A stretch of 64,000 nucleotides of DNA from Opitutaceae bacterium (GTDB taxonomy: Bacteria; Verrucomicrobiota; Verrucomicrobiia; Opitutales; Opitutaceae): NCBI GenBank assembly GCA_024233285.1, contig JACKPU010000010.1, positions 40,943 through 104,942 of the forward strand, in the 5' to 3' direction. The position numbers and the translations under genes were made by a program. This document shows positions 38,679 to 47,831 of the stretch, piece after piece. Each line of letters opens with the position of its first letter. The stretch's first letter is position 1. Below the pieces are notes generated by a model. The model made no database searches. It had not been told where the DNA came from and worked only from the letters and a program-made list of their open reading frames with translations.

Positions 38679-39554
38679 TCAGTCGCGGAAACGCTTCGTC
38701 AGATCGCCGTAGGCATCAATGCGGCGGTCGCGCAGGAACGGCCAGTGTGTGCGGGTGACATCGACCGTATCGAGATCAACCGTGTGCAAGAGGATTTCCT
38801 CCTGATCGACGCTCGCCTTCTTGAGAATCTGACCGCTGGTGCCCGCGATGAAGCTTTGGCCCCAGAACTCGATGCCGTCGCCGCCGATCGGCGTTTCGCG
38901 ACCGATGCGATTGACCGCGGCCACATAGCACCCGTTGGCCACCGCGTGGCTGCGTTGAATCGTTTCCCAAGCGCCGTGCTGGTTGACGCCATATTCCGCC
39001 TTCTCGGACGGATGCCAGCCGATCGCGGTCGGATAAAACAGAATTTCCGCGCCGTCCATCGCGGTCAGCCGCGCGCCTTCGGGATACCATTGATCCCAAC
39101 ACACGAGCACGCCGATTTTGCCGAACTTGGTCTGCCACGCCTTGAAGCCCGTGTCGCCCGGGGTGAAATAGAACTTCTCGTAGAAAAGCGGATCATCCGG
39201 GATGTGCATCTTGCGGTAGATCCCGAGCAACGAACCGTCGGCGTCGATGATGACTGCCGTGTTGTGGTAGAGCCCGGCGGCGCGCTTCTCAAACAGCGAC
39301 GCAACGATCACCACGCCGTGTTTCTTGGCGAGCTTCTGGAATGCCTCGGTGCTCGGACCGGGGATGCTCTCGGCCAGCTTGAAGTTCGCATGGTCTTCGT
39401 TCTGGCAGAAATACTGCGAACGGAAGAGTTCCTGCGTGCAGATGATCTGCGCACCCTGCTTCGCGGCCTTTTCGGCCAGCGCGAGCGTCTTTTTGAGATT
39501 GGGCGCCGGCGCGGCGACGCAGGCGTGCTGGAGAAGTCCGAGAGTAACCTTCAT
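38679..39554 (-). CDS. aguB: N-carbamoylputrescine amidase
   Basis: A 291-residue nitrilase-superfamily amidase that makes putrescine, CO2 and ammonia from N-carbamoylputrescine. The Glu-Lys-Cys triad is present: the Glu in ICTQELFRSQYFCQNEDHA, the Lys in YRKMHIPDDPLFYEKFYF, and the Cys in GVLVCWDQWYPEGARLTA. Length and motifs match AguB closely. It sits 11 bp after hisG and just before aguA. Confidence 0.95.
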   Translation of the reverse strand: MKVTLGLLQHACVAAPAPNLKKTLALAEKAAKQGAQIICTQELFRSQYFCQNEDHANFKLAESIPGPSTEAFQKLAKKHGVVIVASLFEKRAAGLYHNTAVIIDADGSLLGIYRKMHIPDDPLFYEKFYFTPGDTGFKAWQTKFGKIGVLVCWDQWYPEGARLTAMDGAEILFYPTAIGWHPSEKAEYGVNQHGAWETIQRSHAVANGCYVAAVNRIGRETPIGGDGIEFWGQSFIAGTSGQILKKASVDQEEILLHTVDLDTVDVTRTHWPFLRDRRIDAYGDLTKRFRD

Positions 39555-39565
39555 GGCGATGGGAT

Positions 39566-40510
39566 TTAGAAAACGACTTTGTTGAGCGGGTATTCCACAA
39601 TACCCTCGGCCCCGAGCGTTTTCAACTGCGGGATGATTTCCCGCACCACGCGTTCATCGATGATCGTCTCAAGCGCAACCCAGTCCGGGTTGCTCAGCGG
39701 CGAGATCGTCGGATTGCGCAACGAGGGAATCGTGCTGATGATCTGATCGACTGAGGCCTTGAGCACGTTGAGCTTCAGACCGACCTTGGACTCGGCTTCA
39801 AGCGCGGCCCGCAGCAGCAAGGCGATCGTCTCGATCTTGCGGCGCTTCACCGGATTCGCCCAGCTGTCCTTGTTGGCGATCAACTTCGTGTTGGTCTCCA
39901 TCAAGGTGTCGATGATGCGGAGCTTGTTCGCGCGGATGGAATTTCCCGTTTCGGTGATGTCGACAATCGCGTCCACCAAATCGGGCACCTTGACCTCGGT
40001 CGCGCCCCACGAGAACTCGACTTCGACATCGATGTTCCGCTCGGCGAAATACCGCTTCACCGTGCCGACCATTTCGGTCGCGACGCGCTTGCCCGCAAGT
40101 TGTTCGGGCTTGGTGATGGCGGAAGCCTCCGGCACGCACAGCACCCAACGGGATTTCTGCGAGGAGGCGCGGCTGTAGATCAGGTCGCAAACCTCGACCA
40201 CGTCTGATTCGTTCTCCTTGATCCAGTCATGACCGGTCAGGCCGCAATCAAAGAAGCCATGCTCGACATAGCGGCTGACTTCCTGCGCTCGGACAAAGCG
40301 GCCATCGAGTTCGGGATCGTCGATGGACGGCTTGTAAGAACGCGAGCTCGTGTTGATACGCCACCCTGCTTTTTGGAACAGGGTTTTCGTGGCTTCCTCG
40401 AGACTGCCTTTGGGCAACCCGAGCATCAGGATGGGCTTGCGATCGGACACGGCGTCAAAGCACACGCGGCCCGCCGGACGTTCAAGGAAATTCGCGGGCG
40501 GCACCGACAT
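39566..40510 (-). CDS. hisG: ATP phosphoribosyltransferase, long form
   Basis: A 314-residue first enzyme of histidine synthesis. The length, with a C-terminal ACT-like domain (about 225-314), marks the long HisG type that does not need HisZ and is directly inhibited by histidine. Motifs are LMLGLPKGSLEEATKTLF, FDCGLTGHDWIKE and DAIVDITETGNSIRANKLRI. ATG 40510 is preferred over an upstream in-frame start. It heads a run hisG-aguB-aguA with 11 and 1 bp gaps, which is odd because histidine and polyamine synthesis are not usually linked. Confidence 0.95.
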   Translation of the reverse strand: MSVPPANFLERPAGRVCFDAVSDRKPILMLGLPKGSLEEATKTLFQKAGWRINTSSRSYKPSIDDPELDGRFVRAQEVSRYVEHGFFDCGLTGHDWIKENESDVVEVCDLIYSRASSQKSRWVLCVPEASAITKPEQLAGKRVATEMVGTVKRYFAERNIDVEVEFSWGATEVKVPDLVDAIVDITETGNSIRANKLRIIDTLMETNTKLIANKDSWANPVKRRKIETIALLLRAALEAESKVGLKLNVLKASVDQIISTIPSLRNPTISPLSNPDWVALETIIDERVVREIIPQLKTLGAEGIVEYPLNKVVF

Positions 40511-40580
40511 GTCACAACTAGGTTTTGACAACCTTCCCCCCGCCCATTCTCGTAGCTTGTTGACAGCTCACCCCCAGCCC

Positions 40581-41330
40581 ATGCGCCCCACAGCCAAACC
40601 TCTGATTCTGGTGGTTGAGGACGAGGTTGAACTCGCCAATTTGATCACCCACCACCTCGAGGCCGCCGGCATGCAGACTCAGGTGTGTCATCGGGCCGCC
40701 CACGCGATCAATTTTCTGCAACGCAACTTCGCCAACCTGCTGCTGCTCGACATCGGTCTACCCGATCAGACCGGCTTCGCGCTGCTCGATGAACTGGCGG
40801 AAAAGGACATCTCCATCCCGACCATCTTCCTCACCGGCAACGATCAGGAGGCGAGCAAGGTTCAGGCACTCAACATGGGGGGCGACGATTACGTCACCAA
40901 GCCGTTCAGCTTCCCCGAGCTGATCGCCCGCATTGGCGCCGTGCTGCGCCGCGCCGAGATATCCCACGATCTCAACGTCACCAAGAACGTGCGCATCTCC
41001 GACGAGCCGTTCGAATTTTGCGGGGCGAGCATCAACCCCGAGCGGCTCGAAATCAGCTTCCCGGGCGGCGCGGCCGAAAAGATTGGGCGCAAGGAACTCG
41101 GCATTCTCACGCACCTCAACGCCCATCAGGGCGTCGTCATCACGCGGAAGGCCTTGATCCACTCTGTCTGGGGCGTGCATGCCGACATTCGCAGCCGCTC
41201 GCTGGATCAATACATCGTCAAGGTGCGCGACCTTTACAAGAAGCACGGGCTCAATCTGGACGCCTTCCGCACCGTGCACGGCATCGGCTACATTTTCGAC
41301 CCCAAGGGCATCTCGGCCGAGGGCCGTTAA
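40581..41330 (+). CDS. OmpR-family response regulator, orphan
   Basis: A 249-residue DNA-binding response regulator. The receiver has the acidic pair E13-D14, phospho-acceptor D57 (LLLLDIGLPDQTG), T85 and K107 (DDYVTKPFSFPEL). The C-terminal winged helix (about 140-245) shows LDQYIVKVRDLYKKHG and a final TVHGIGYIFDPKG, the usual wing. No histidine kinase gene is near. It is divergent from hisG with 70 bp between and its TAA overlaps the stop of the exonuclease gene on the other strand. Confidence 0.94.
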   Translation: MRPTAKPLILVVEDEVELANLITHHLEAAGMQTQVCHRAAHAINFLQRNFANLLLLDIGLPDQTGFALLDELAEKDISIPTIFLTGNDQEASKVQALNMGGDDYVTKPFSFPELIARIGAVLRRAEISHDLNVTKNVRISDEPFEFCGASINPERLEISFPGGAAEKIGRKELGILTHLNAHQGVVITRKALIHSVWGVHADIRSRSLDQYIVKVRDLYKKHGLNLDAFRTVHGIGYIFDPKGISAEGR

Positions 41331-42208
41331 AACAGCTCCGGCTGCGTGTAGCGCTTCCGCGCCTCGACGAGCGTGGACTTCATTTCCAGCTCTTCGAGCA
41401 AGCGCAACAGTTCGCCCACCTGCGGTTCCGCGCGCACGGCCTCGACGGTCGGCAGCGCGAGATTGAAGGTCGTCAGCTGCCGGTTGAGTCGCAGCCGTTC
41501 CGCATCCGTGGCCACGACCGGCCGAAAACGATCGGGCTTCAATGATTCCGCATTCGCGATCACGCCTTCCAATGTGCCGTGCTCCTGCAGCCACTTCGCC
41601 GCCGTCTTCGGACCGACGCCGGCCAGCCCGGGAATGTTGTCCGAGGTATCGCCCACGAGCGCGAGATAGTCGGCGATTTGGGCGGGGGTAACGCCGAACT
41701 TTTCCGCCACGCCGCCGGCATCCAGCACCCGCCAGCCGAGCTTGGGATTGGCGGTCGGCGGCGGCAGCAGAATCTTGATGCGATCGTTCACCACCTGCGC
41801 GAAATCCTTGTCCGCGCTCACAATCAGGACGTCGTGGTCCTCCCTGCCCAGCGCCACCGCCTGGGCCGCCAGCAGGTCATCGGATTCGACCCCGTCGCGT
41901 TCGACCCCGACAAAGCCCATGGCCCGGGTAAGTTGTTTGATCACCGGAATCTGCTTTTCCAATGCCTCCGGCGTCTCCTGACGTTGCGCCTTGTATTCCG
42001 GATGCAAAGCCAACCGGTCCTGCGAGCCGCCCAGATCAAAAAAGACCAGCGTGGCAGCGGGTTGCTGATCATCCTCCAGCCGCCAAAGCGACTTCACCCA
42101 ACCATGCAGCGCGCCGGTTGGAAACCCATCGGTGCGCGTCAGTTCGGGCATCCCGTAGAAAGCGCGAAAGGCCAGGTTGAAACCGTCGACGAGCATCCAT
42201 TTTGCCAT
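41327..42208 (-). CDS. Stand-alone 5'-3' exonuclease (FEN/PolA N-domain type)
   Basis: A 293-residue flap-type nuclease, equal to the N-terminal domain of DNA polymerase I but with no polymerase part. Metal-binding acidic clusters are in MLVDGFNLAFRAFYGM, GVESDDLLAAQAVA and VSADKDFAQVV; the helix-hairpin-helix is DTSDNIPGLAGVGPKTAAKW. Such proteins (ExoIX/Xni-like or RNase H-like replacements) process Okazaki or repair flaps. Whether the genome also has full-length PolA is not visible. ATG 42208 is the family start. Confidence 0.92.
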   Translation of the reverse strand: MAKWMLVDGFNLAFRAFYGMPELTRTDGFPTGALHGWVKSLWRLEDDQQPAATLVFFDLGGSQDRLALHPEYKAQRQETPEALEKQIPVIKQLTRAMGFVGVERDGVESDDLLAAQAVALGREDHDVLIVSADKDFAQVVNDRIKILLPPPTANPKLGWRVLDAGGVAEKFGVTPAQIADYLALVGDTSDNIPGLAGVGPKTAAKWLQEHGTLEGVIANAESLKPDRFRPVVATDAERLRLNRQLTTFNLALPTVEAVRAEPQVGELLRLLEELEMKSTLVEARKRYTQPELF

Positions 42209-42316
42209 GATGCGCGAAGCCAAGCGGGCGCATCGCGAGCCGTAAACTCCAAATAAATCCAGCGGTCCCTACCCGGTGCAACTTTCACGCGGCTTGGCGG
42301 GTTCTTAAGAAACATC

Positions 42317-43348
42317 ATGATGAAAATCCGCCTCTTTGTTTCGATCGGTCTTGGCTTCGCCATGCTCGCCGGTTTCCCCGCGCGCGCCGAAAACCAGCCC
42401 GCGCTGCCCCCACCCGATTTCCCTGCGTTGGCCGCCTCCATTCGCGGAGCATTTGACGAACACCTGTTTGATCCGGTCCTGATTGAGTCGGGACAGTGCG
42501 ATGCCTTCTTCCGCCGGCTCGATGACATCGCCGCGCTTGCGGTCGACGAAAACAGCTTCGAGCGCGAATTCAAAACCGCCGCCGCATTGCTCCCGTTCTC
42601 GCATGTTGAACTCAAGCGATCCCCGGTTGAGTTGGCACAATTGTTGACCGGACTCGATCAAATGCGAGTCGGCCCCAAGGCCGTCCAATTCTCGATTTCC
42701 GACGGCATCGCCACGCTGCGGGTGCGGACCATGATGGGCCTCGACACGATTGACGCCATTGAAGCGGCCTACGCCGGAATCGCCCAACAAGAGCCGCGCG
42801 CGCTTATCGTGGATCTCCGCGGTAACTCCGGCGGCGCGTTTGCCATCATTCCGTTGATTGAGCATCTCATCTCCACACCGGTGGATGCAGGTTGGTTTTT
42901 CGGTCGTGCCTGGCGCAATCAACACCGCGAACCGCCAACGGTATCCGATGCCCTCGCCGTGCAACCATGGACCGGAAAATCGCTGTTGGAATTCTGGCAG
43001 GCGGTTACCAGCGGGCCTGTGGTTCGCATTCAATTTCGTCCGCGCGCGGTCACGTATGCCGGGCCGGTTTTCGTGTTGATCGACGGCCAGTCCGCCAGCG
43101 CCACCGAGATCGCCATCGCCGCGCTCAAGACCGCCGGCCGAGTCACCGTTATCGGCGAACCCACCGCCGGGCGCGTGCTTTCGCAACTCCCGCAGGACGT
43201 GGGCCAAGGTTACAAACTCAGCCTGCCCGTGGGTGATTACATTTCAGCCAGCTTGGGGCGGCTGGAAGGCCGGGGCATCGCGCCGGATGTCACATGTCCC
43301 TCTCGCGAAGCGCCCAAAATCGCGATCGATCTGGCGACAAAATCCTAA
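42317..43348 (+). CDS. Secreted S41 peptidase-like protein
   Basis: A 343-residue exported protein with a signal peptide (LFVSIGLGFAMLAGFPARA, cleaved after about residue 24) and one S41 (tail-specific protease) domain, about 125-325. The nucleophile is likely Ser259 in VLIDGQSASATEIAIAALK. At the site of the C-terminal-processing-protease lysine the sequence reads GEPTAGR, with Arg286, so the Ser/Lys dyad may be lost or it may use another triad. There is no PDZ domain. It faces the pilus operon and its stop overlaps the secretin stop by four bases. Confidence 0.85.
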   Translation: MMKIRLFVSIGLGFAMLAGFPARAENQPALPPPDFPALAASIRGAFDEHLFDPVLIESGQCDAFFRRLDDIAALAVDENSFEREFKTAAALLPFSHVELKRSPVELAQLLTGLDQMRVGPKAVQFSISDGIATLRVRTMMGLDTIDAIEAAYAGIAQQEPRALIVDLRGNSGGAFAIIPLIEHLISTPVDAGWFFGRAWRNQHREPPTVSDALAVQPWTGKSLLEFWQAVTSGPVVRIQFRPRAVTYAGPVFVLIDGQSASATEIAIAALKTAGRVTVIGEPTAGRVLSQLPQDVGQGYKLSLPVGDYISASLGRLEGRGIAPDVTCPSREAPKIAIDLATKS

Positions 43349-46047
43349 TTGCCGTCTGCGCGCGGCTCGGCGCCGCCGGGCGTCACGATCACGGGGTTTT
43401 GGAACAGCGAACTCGGCCCGACGTTGCGCAAATTCTGCTTTTTGGGCGAACCGCCGGGGCTCAGCAGATTGGCCGTCACGAAGATGAGCAGGTTGCGTTT
43501 CTGCGCGCTCTCGCCCTTCGATTTAAACAAGCGGCCTAGCATCGGAATATCGCCGACCACCGGCACCTTGTCGTTGACCTTCTTCACTTCTTCGCGCGTC
43601 AGGCCGCCCATGATCAGGGTCGCGCCATCCCAAATCGTGACCTTGGTCGAAATATCCCGGACGGAGAAAATCGGCTGGTAGAAACCCGAGGGCACATTGA
43701 CGGTGGTGCTGCCGGAAATCGCCACGCTCGGGCCGCCGTATTCCACGAAGCCATCGAATTCAGTCACGCGCGGATTCAGGTCCAGACTGATGCTGTAATC
43801 GTCCTCTTCCACCGTCGGGGTGACCTTCAATTCCACGCCGACGTTGCGCGTTGTGAATTCCTGCGGCGTGCCCGCCGTGATCGCCACGCCCGCCGATCCA
43901 CCACCGCTCGCACTGCCGGTGCCAACCTGACTCTGGGTCTGGCCAAAACTCTGCGGATAGCGCAATTCCTGCGCCACCGTGATGTTCGCCGGATTGCCGG
44001 AAAGCACGGTGACTTTGGGGGCACTGAGCAAATCGGTGCCTTGTTTCTGTGATAGCGCCCGCACCACGGCGTTGACGTCGAATTCCCCGATGACGCCGGT
44101 GATGTTTGCGAGCGCATTGGCGCCGAGACCCAGATAAGGCGCACCGGGAATCTGTGGAGGATTGTTATCGATCGGAATGTTCAAGCCCGGCGTGATGGAG
44201 ATATCTCCCGCATTGTTCGCGACGCTCGATTCGGGTCGCACAATGCTGCCTTGCTGACTGCTAATATTGCTACTGAAGGCCGCCGCCAGATTCCGACCGG
44301 AAGATTGATACTGTGCCTGGGCACCGGCGTTCTGCTGGGTGGGTTTGGTCGTGACATTCCAATTCACGCCCAGCTCCTCCAAAGCCCCCTCCTGCACTTC
44401 CATGAACTTCGCCTCGATTTCGACCTGGCGGATGTCGTTGTAACGATTCAGGATGTTGCGAATGCGTTCGAGATTGCGCGCGGTTTGGGTGACGATGATC
44501 GAAGAGCCGTCATAGGCGAGACTGCTGCCCGGGGTGGCGTCAAAGTTCACGCCGGCCTGCTGCAGGAAGGCCTGCATGCCGGGAGCTTCGCTGCCGGATG
44601 GACCGGGCTCGTTGCTGGCTCCGACGGAGGAAAACGGATTCGAATTACTGGTCGATGAACCCAACGTGGACCCACCGGCATTCGCACCGGTCATGCGCAA
44701 CACCGTGGCGCGCGAAACCGGGAAGAAGGCGGTTTCGAGCGACGTCGATTCGCCGCCGGGCCGCACCACGACGGCATCACTTTGCACTTCGTATTGGTAA
44801 CCGACGGCCTGCGTGACGAAATCGAGCACCCGTTTCAGGGACGTGTTGCGCAGCGCCAGTGTCACGGTCGGATTCTGACTCGCCGGATCAAGCAGCACGA
44901 TGTTGACGCCACGCTCGGCTGCGCCGGAGCCATCAAACTCGACCGAGGCCGCGCTCAGGGCGCTGACCACCCGGCCAATCTCGACCTTGGTAAAACTGAC
45001 ATTGGGCAGCACGATTTCGTCGAGCTTGCGACGGAGCGGCGCGGCGTCGGTCTCGCTGCGGGCCGATTGGGCCTGTTCCTGATAAACGCCGGGCCGGCGC
45101 CAGCTTTGATCCACTTCGGAAAGCAATGCAGCGCGGGTTTCCATGCGCGGCGAACCGGCGGACAACGCCAGTTCGCGATTGATACGATCGATGAATTTGT
45201 TCGCTTCGGCATTGCCGGGATCGCGCGCTTCGACTTCGCGGTAGGTCGCCAGCGCCGCTTCCGGCGCCCCGGCGACATATTGGCTGCGCGCGCGGCGCAG
45301 CAACCGGTCCACTTCGGATTCGCCGCCGGAAACCGTCACGCGCGGTTGGCTCGCTTGCACGGCACGGGCCGCTTCGGCGATCCGCTCTTCCGCCCGCTGA
45401 ATTTCCTGCGCCAAGGTGAGGTTGAGTTCGTCGCCGGCATCCAGTTGCTCGCGCATCGCCAGCGCAATGCGGGCCGAGGACAAATCGCCGGACTTGATCT
45501 GGCGGCGAATCTGATCGCGCAGCACTTCGCTCTTGTCGGCCCGAATCCCGGCCAGCGTATCGGCGGTCAGGGAGTTGACCGGCAGCATCGCCGCCGCGTC
45601 ATCCAAGGTCGCCAACGCGCCGTTGTAATCATCCGCGCGCCGCTGCTTGCGGGCGGTCTGCCGGCGCGTGTCCGCCTCGCCCAGCAGCTTGCGCAGCCGT
45701 TCGGTTTCCTCCCGCGCAATCGCTTCCGCCTGTTCGTCGACAAACGCCGGCGTGAATGTGACCGTCTGTTCGCTTGGCACCGCGGCGGGCTGCGCGGACA
45801 ATTTGGCTTCAATCTCCGCCAGCATCCGCTTCACGGTGGGATCGCCCGGTGACAGTTCGCTCAGTTGCAAAAGCGTGCGGCGGGCCGTGATCAAGTCGCC
45901 GGCATCGCGCGCCTGCAGCGCCGTCTCCATGAGGTGAATCTTGCTTTCGGTCGTGCTCTGGGCGGCCACTCGGTTGATCAAAAGCCCGGAAACCGTCACG
46001 GCGCACAAACCGACAATCACAGGCAACACGAAGCGGATTTTTTTCAT
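43345..46047 (-). CDS. Secretin of a pilus-like system, Amuc_1098 type
   Basis: A 900-residue outer-membrane secretin. After a signal peptide (about 1-29) come a TPR/coiled-coil region (about 35-310), an STN/N0-like domain (about 340-430, SLKRVLDFVTQAVGYQYE), N-domains and a C-terminal secretin domain (about 650-860) with the signature VPVVGDIPMLGRLFKSKG. The long helical N-terminus before the secretin domain is the plan of Akkermansia Amuc_1098. It is the last gene of a five-gene minus-strand operon, 13 bp after the next gene. Confidence 0.9.
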   Translation of the reverse strand: MKKIRFVLPVIVGLCAVTVSGLLINRVAAQSTTESKIHLMETALQARDAGDLITARRTLLQLSELSPGDPTVKRMLAEIEAKLSAQPAAVPSEQTVTFTPAFVDEQAEAIAREETERLRKLLGEADTRRQTARKQRRADDYNGALATLDDAAAMLPVNSLTADTLAGIRADKSEVLRDQIRRQIKSGDLSSARIALAMREQLDAGDELNLTLAQEIQRAEERIAEAARAVQASQPRVTVSGGESEVDRLLRRARSQYVAGAPEAALATYREVEARDPGNAEANKFIDRINRELALSAGSPRMETRAALLSEVDQSWRRPGVYQEQAQSARSETDAAPLRRKLDEIVLPNVSFTKVEIGRVVSALSAASVEFDGSGAAERGVNIVLLDPASQNPTVTLALRNTSLKRVLDFVTQAVGYQYEVQSDAVVVRPGGESTSLETAFFPVSRATVLRMTGANAGGSTLGSSTSNSNPFSSVGASNEPGPSGSEAPGMQAFLQQAGVNFDATPGSSLAYDGSSIIVTQTARNLERIRNILNRYNDIRQVEIEAKFMEVQEGALEELGVNWNVTTKPTQQNAGAQAQYQSSGRNLAAAFSSNISSQQGSIVRPESSVANNAGDISITPGLNIPIDNNPPQIPGAPYLGLGANALANITGVIGEFDVNAVVRALSQKQGTDLLSAPKVTVLSGNPANITVAQELRYPQSFGQTQSQVGTGSASGGGSAGVAITAGTPQEFTTRNVGVELKVTPTVEEDDYSISLDLNPRVTEFDGFVEYGGPSVAISGSTTVNVPSGFYQPIFSVRDISTKVTIWDGATLIMGGLTREEVKKVNDKVPVVGDIPMLGRLFKSKGESAQKRNLLIFVTANLLSPGGSPKKQNLRNVGPSSLFQNPVIVTPGGAEPRADGN

Positions 46048-46060
46048 ACGGGCGGGGAAA

Positions 46061-46912
46061 CTAGGGCTGGTTTGAGTCGGGCGATGAAGTCACGTTCAGG
46101 ACCAGTTTTTCCATGGAGCCGTCACTGGCGTTTTCCTTGGTAACATCCACGGACGCTGGCGCGAGCCGGATTTTGTCGATGCGGTAAGTAATCGGACCCT
46201 GCGTCACCATCGCCCCCTCCGGCAGCTCGCGTTCATCCGGGCCGATGGCCAGACGGGCCAGCCAGGCGGGGCCCAAAGCGGTGACTCCTTCGCGCAGCGT
46301 GCGGCTGACACCCCTCCCGTCGCGCACCGTGGCCACGGCGCGATTCTCGCGCACGGTCATGCTTTCGGGAATTTCGACCGGCGCATAAACGACGTTGAAA
46401 TCGAGCACCTCCAGTCCCAGGGCCGCGACACGATCGCCGGCGCGCAGCAGCAAGGTCTCCCCGCTCTGCCGGTTTTCAAAGACGCCTAAGGCTTGCGCGC
46501 CGGCGCCGACAAATCCCGTCAATTGCAACGGGTAGTCCTCCTGACGCACCCCCAGCAATTGCGGGGCGGCGGCATCCTCCGCCCCGGCCACCGCGACCGC
46601 CGGCAAATCGCCATCCGACGGTTTGACGCGATAGTCCCCCGTGGCGGCATGGTATTCGATTTCGGGCGGGGTGAACAACTCGAACCCCCAACCGCGGCCG
46701 CGCGATTGCGCCTTCGGTTTGGGCCACGGCTTCGGTTTTGTTAGCGCGCCAGCAGCGGCGATCGCGTCAGGAGTAGAATTGGAGATCAACGCGCTCGGTT
46801 CATCATTGAGCCGCGCGGTCTGGTCGGTCCCGGAAAACGCCCACCAGGCCACGCCGCCGAGACCGAACAAGAGCACCAATGAAATGATCTGCTCCGGTCG
46901 CAGGCGCTTCAT
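46061..46912 (-). CDS. Pilus-like system protein, Amuc_1099 type
   Basis: A 283-residue protein with one N-terminal membrane helix (IISLVLLFGLGGVAWWAFSG, about 8-27), a Pro/Lys-rich linker (about 55-75) and a beta-rich periplasmic part (about 80-283; QLTGFVGAGAQALGVFENRQ, LLLRAGDRVAALG). This is like a PilP or GspC homology region that docks on a secretin. Its place between the secretin and the Amuc_1100-type gene is the basis for the name. It overlaps that gene by ATGA. Confidence 0.75.
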   Translation of the reverse strand: MKRLRPEQIISLVLLFGLGGVAWWAFSGTDQTARLNDEPSALISNSTPDAIAAAGALTKPKPWPKPKAQSRGRGWGFELFTPPEIEYHAATGDYRVKPSDGDLPAVAVAGAEDAAAPQLLGVRQEDYPLQLTGFVGAGAQALGVFENRQSGETLLLRAGDRVAALGLEVLDFNVVYAPVEIPESMTVRENRAVATVRDGRGVSRTLREGVTALGPAWLARLAIGPDERELPEGAMVTQGPITYRIDKIRLAPASVDVTKENASDGSMEKLVLNVTSSPDSNQP

Positions 46913-47829
46913 GATTCATCCTCCGCACCGGCATCCGGTTTGACCAATTCAAGATATTCGAGCGTGACGGTGAATGCACTGTCCGTGGGCTTGACCAGCG
47001 GTTCGAAGCCATCGCCCGTCGCATCCAGCACCACGCCGGGCACCCCGGCCGGCGCGCGAACCGGGGCTGCGGCGGACGGTTGCACGATCACGTTGCGCAC
47101 CGCCACGGGCAGGTCGGAAACGGCCAGACGATTCAGCCAGTCTCGCAGCACCGCTGTGCGGCCAGTGAACCGAAACTCGAGAACCTGCGTGGCGATCATC
47201 CCGTCGCGTCGGAGCGAAAGCATTTCCGGCAATGGCTCCACTGCGTTGGCGCCGCGCGTCCGCCGGCCATCGTCCGCCGACATGGCGGCTTCAACCGCGA
47301 CTCCGGCCAACGAGGTGGGATGAGCGCGTAGCAGCGCGCCCAGCAATTCTTCCAAGACGAGGCGCTGCCGGAATACGCGCGCAAGATCCGCCTCATCCGG
47401 GCCTTCGTTGACGTAAGCGGCAAAGCCAAACGCTTCGTCCTTCGCCAGACTGACTTGCTCCCGCTGGGCCAGCGCAGCCATCCGCTGCCGGTAGTTGGCG
47501 AGATCGAAATAAGCAGCCCGCCGATCACCGGGCACTTTCAGCTTCTGCCAAGCCGTGATTGTTTTGCCCGCAAACCAGGCGCGCTCCAACGCGGCCAGTT
47601 TCTCCGCGGCCTGCGTCACTTGTTGTTCGAGCCGTGCGGCCGCATCCGGTGTGGGCGCCGGTTCAAACCGCTGCAACGCACTCAGTTCGCGGCGCTGTGC
47701 TTCCAGCCGTCGCTCCGCCTTGTCCTCGTGCGCACGGCCGACCAGCCACCAGGCTAGTTCAGCCACCGCCAGCACCGCGGCGACGGTCAGCAAAATCGAA
47801 ATCAAATGCTGTTTAAACACGCGTCGCAT
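46909..47829 (-). CDS. Amuc_1100-family pilus-like protein
   Basis: A 306-residue bitopic protein: one membrane helix (LISILLTVAAVLAVAELAWW, about 9-28), a coiled coil (about 35-95) and two periplasmic alpha/beta parts that recall PilN/PilO, ending FTVTLEYLELVKPDAG plus a short acidic tail. Akkermansia Amuc_1100 has the same length (about 317), the same helix-coil-alpha/beta order, a Pro/Ala-rich insertion (here PSAAAPVRAPAGVPG) and a similar last strand. Sequence identity must be low, so position in the operon carries much of the call. Likely an inner-membrane platform link of a type IV pilus-like machine. Confidence 0.8.
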   Translation of the reverse strand: MRRVFKQHLISILLTVAAVLAVAELAWWLVGRAHEDKAERRLEAQRRELSALQRFEPAPTPDAAARLEQQVTQAAEKLAALERAWFAGKTITAWQKLKVPGDRRAAYFDLANYRQRMAALAQREQVSLAKDEAFGFAAYVNEGPDEADLARVFRQRLVLEELLGALLRAHPTSLAGVAVEAAMSADDGRRTRGANAVEPLPEMLSLRRDGMIATQVLEFRFTGRTAVLRDWLNRLAVSDLPVAVRNVIVQPSAAAPVRAPAGVPGVVLDATGDGFEPLVKPTDSAFTVTLEYLELVKPDAGAEDES

Positions 47830-47831
47830 GA

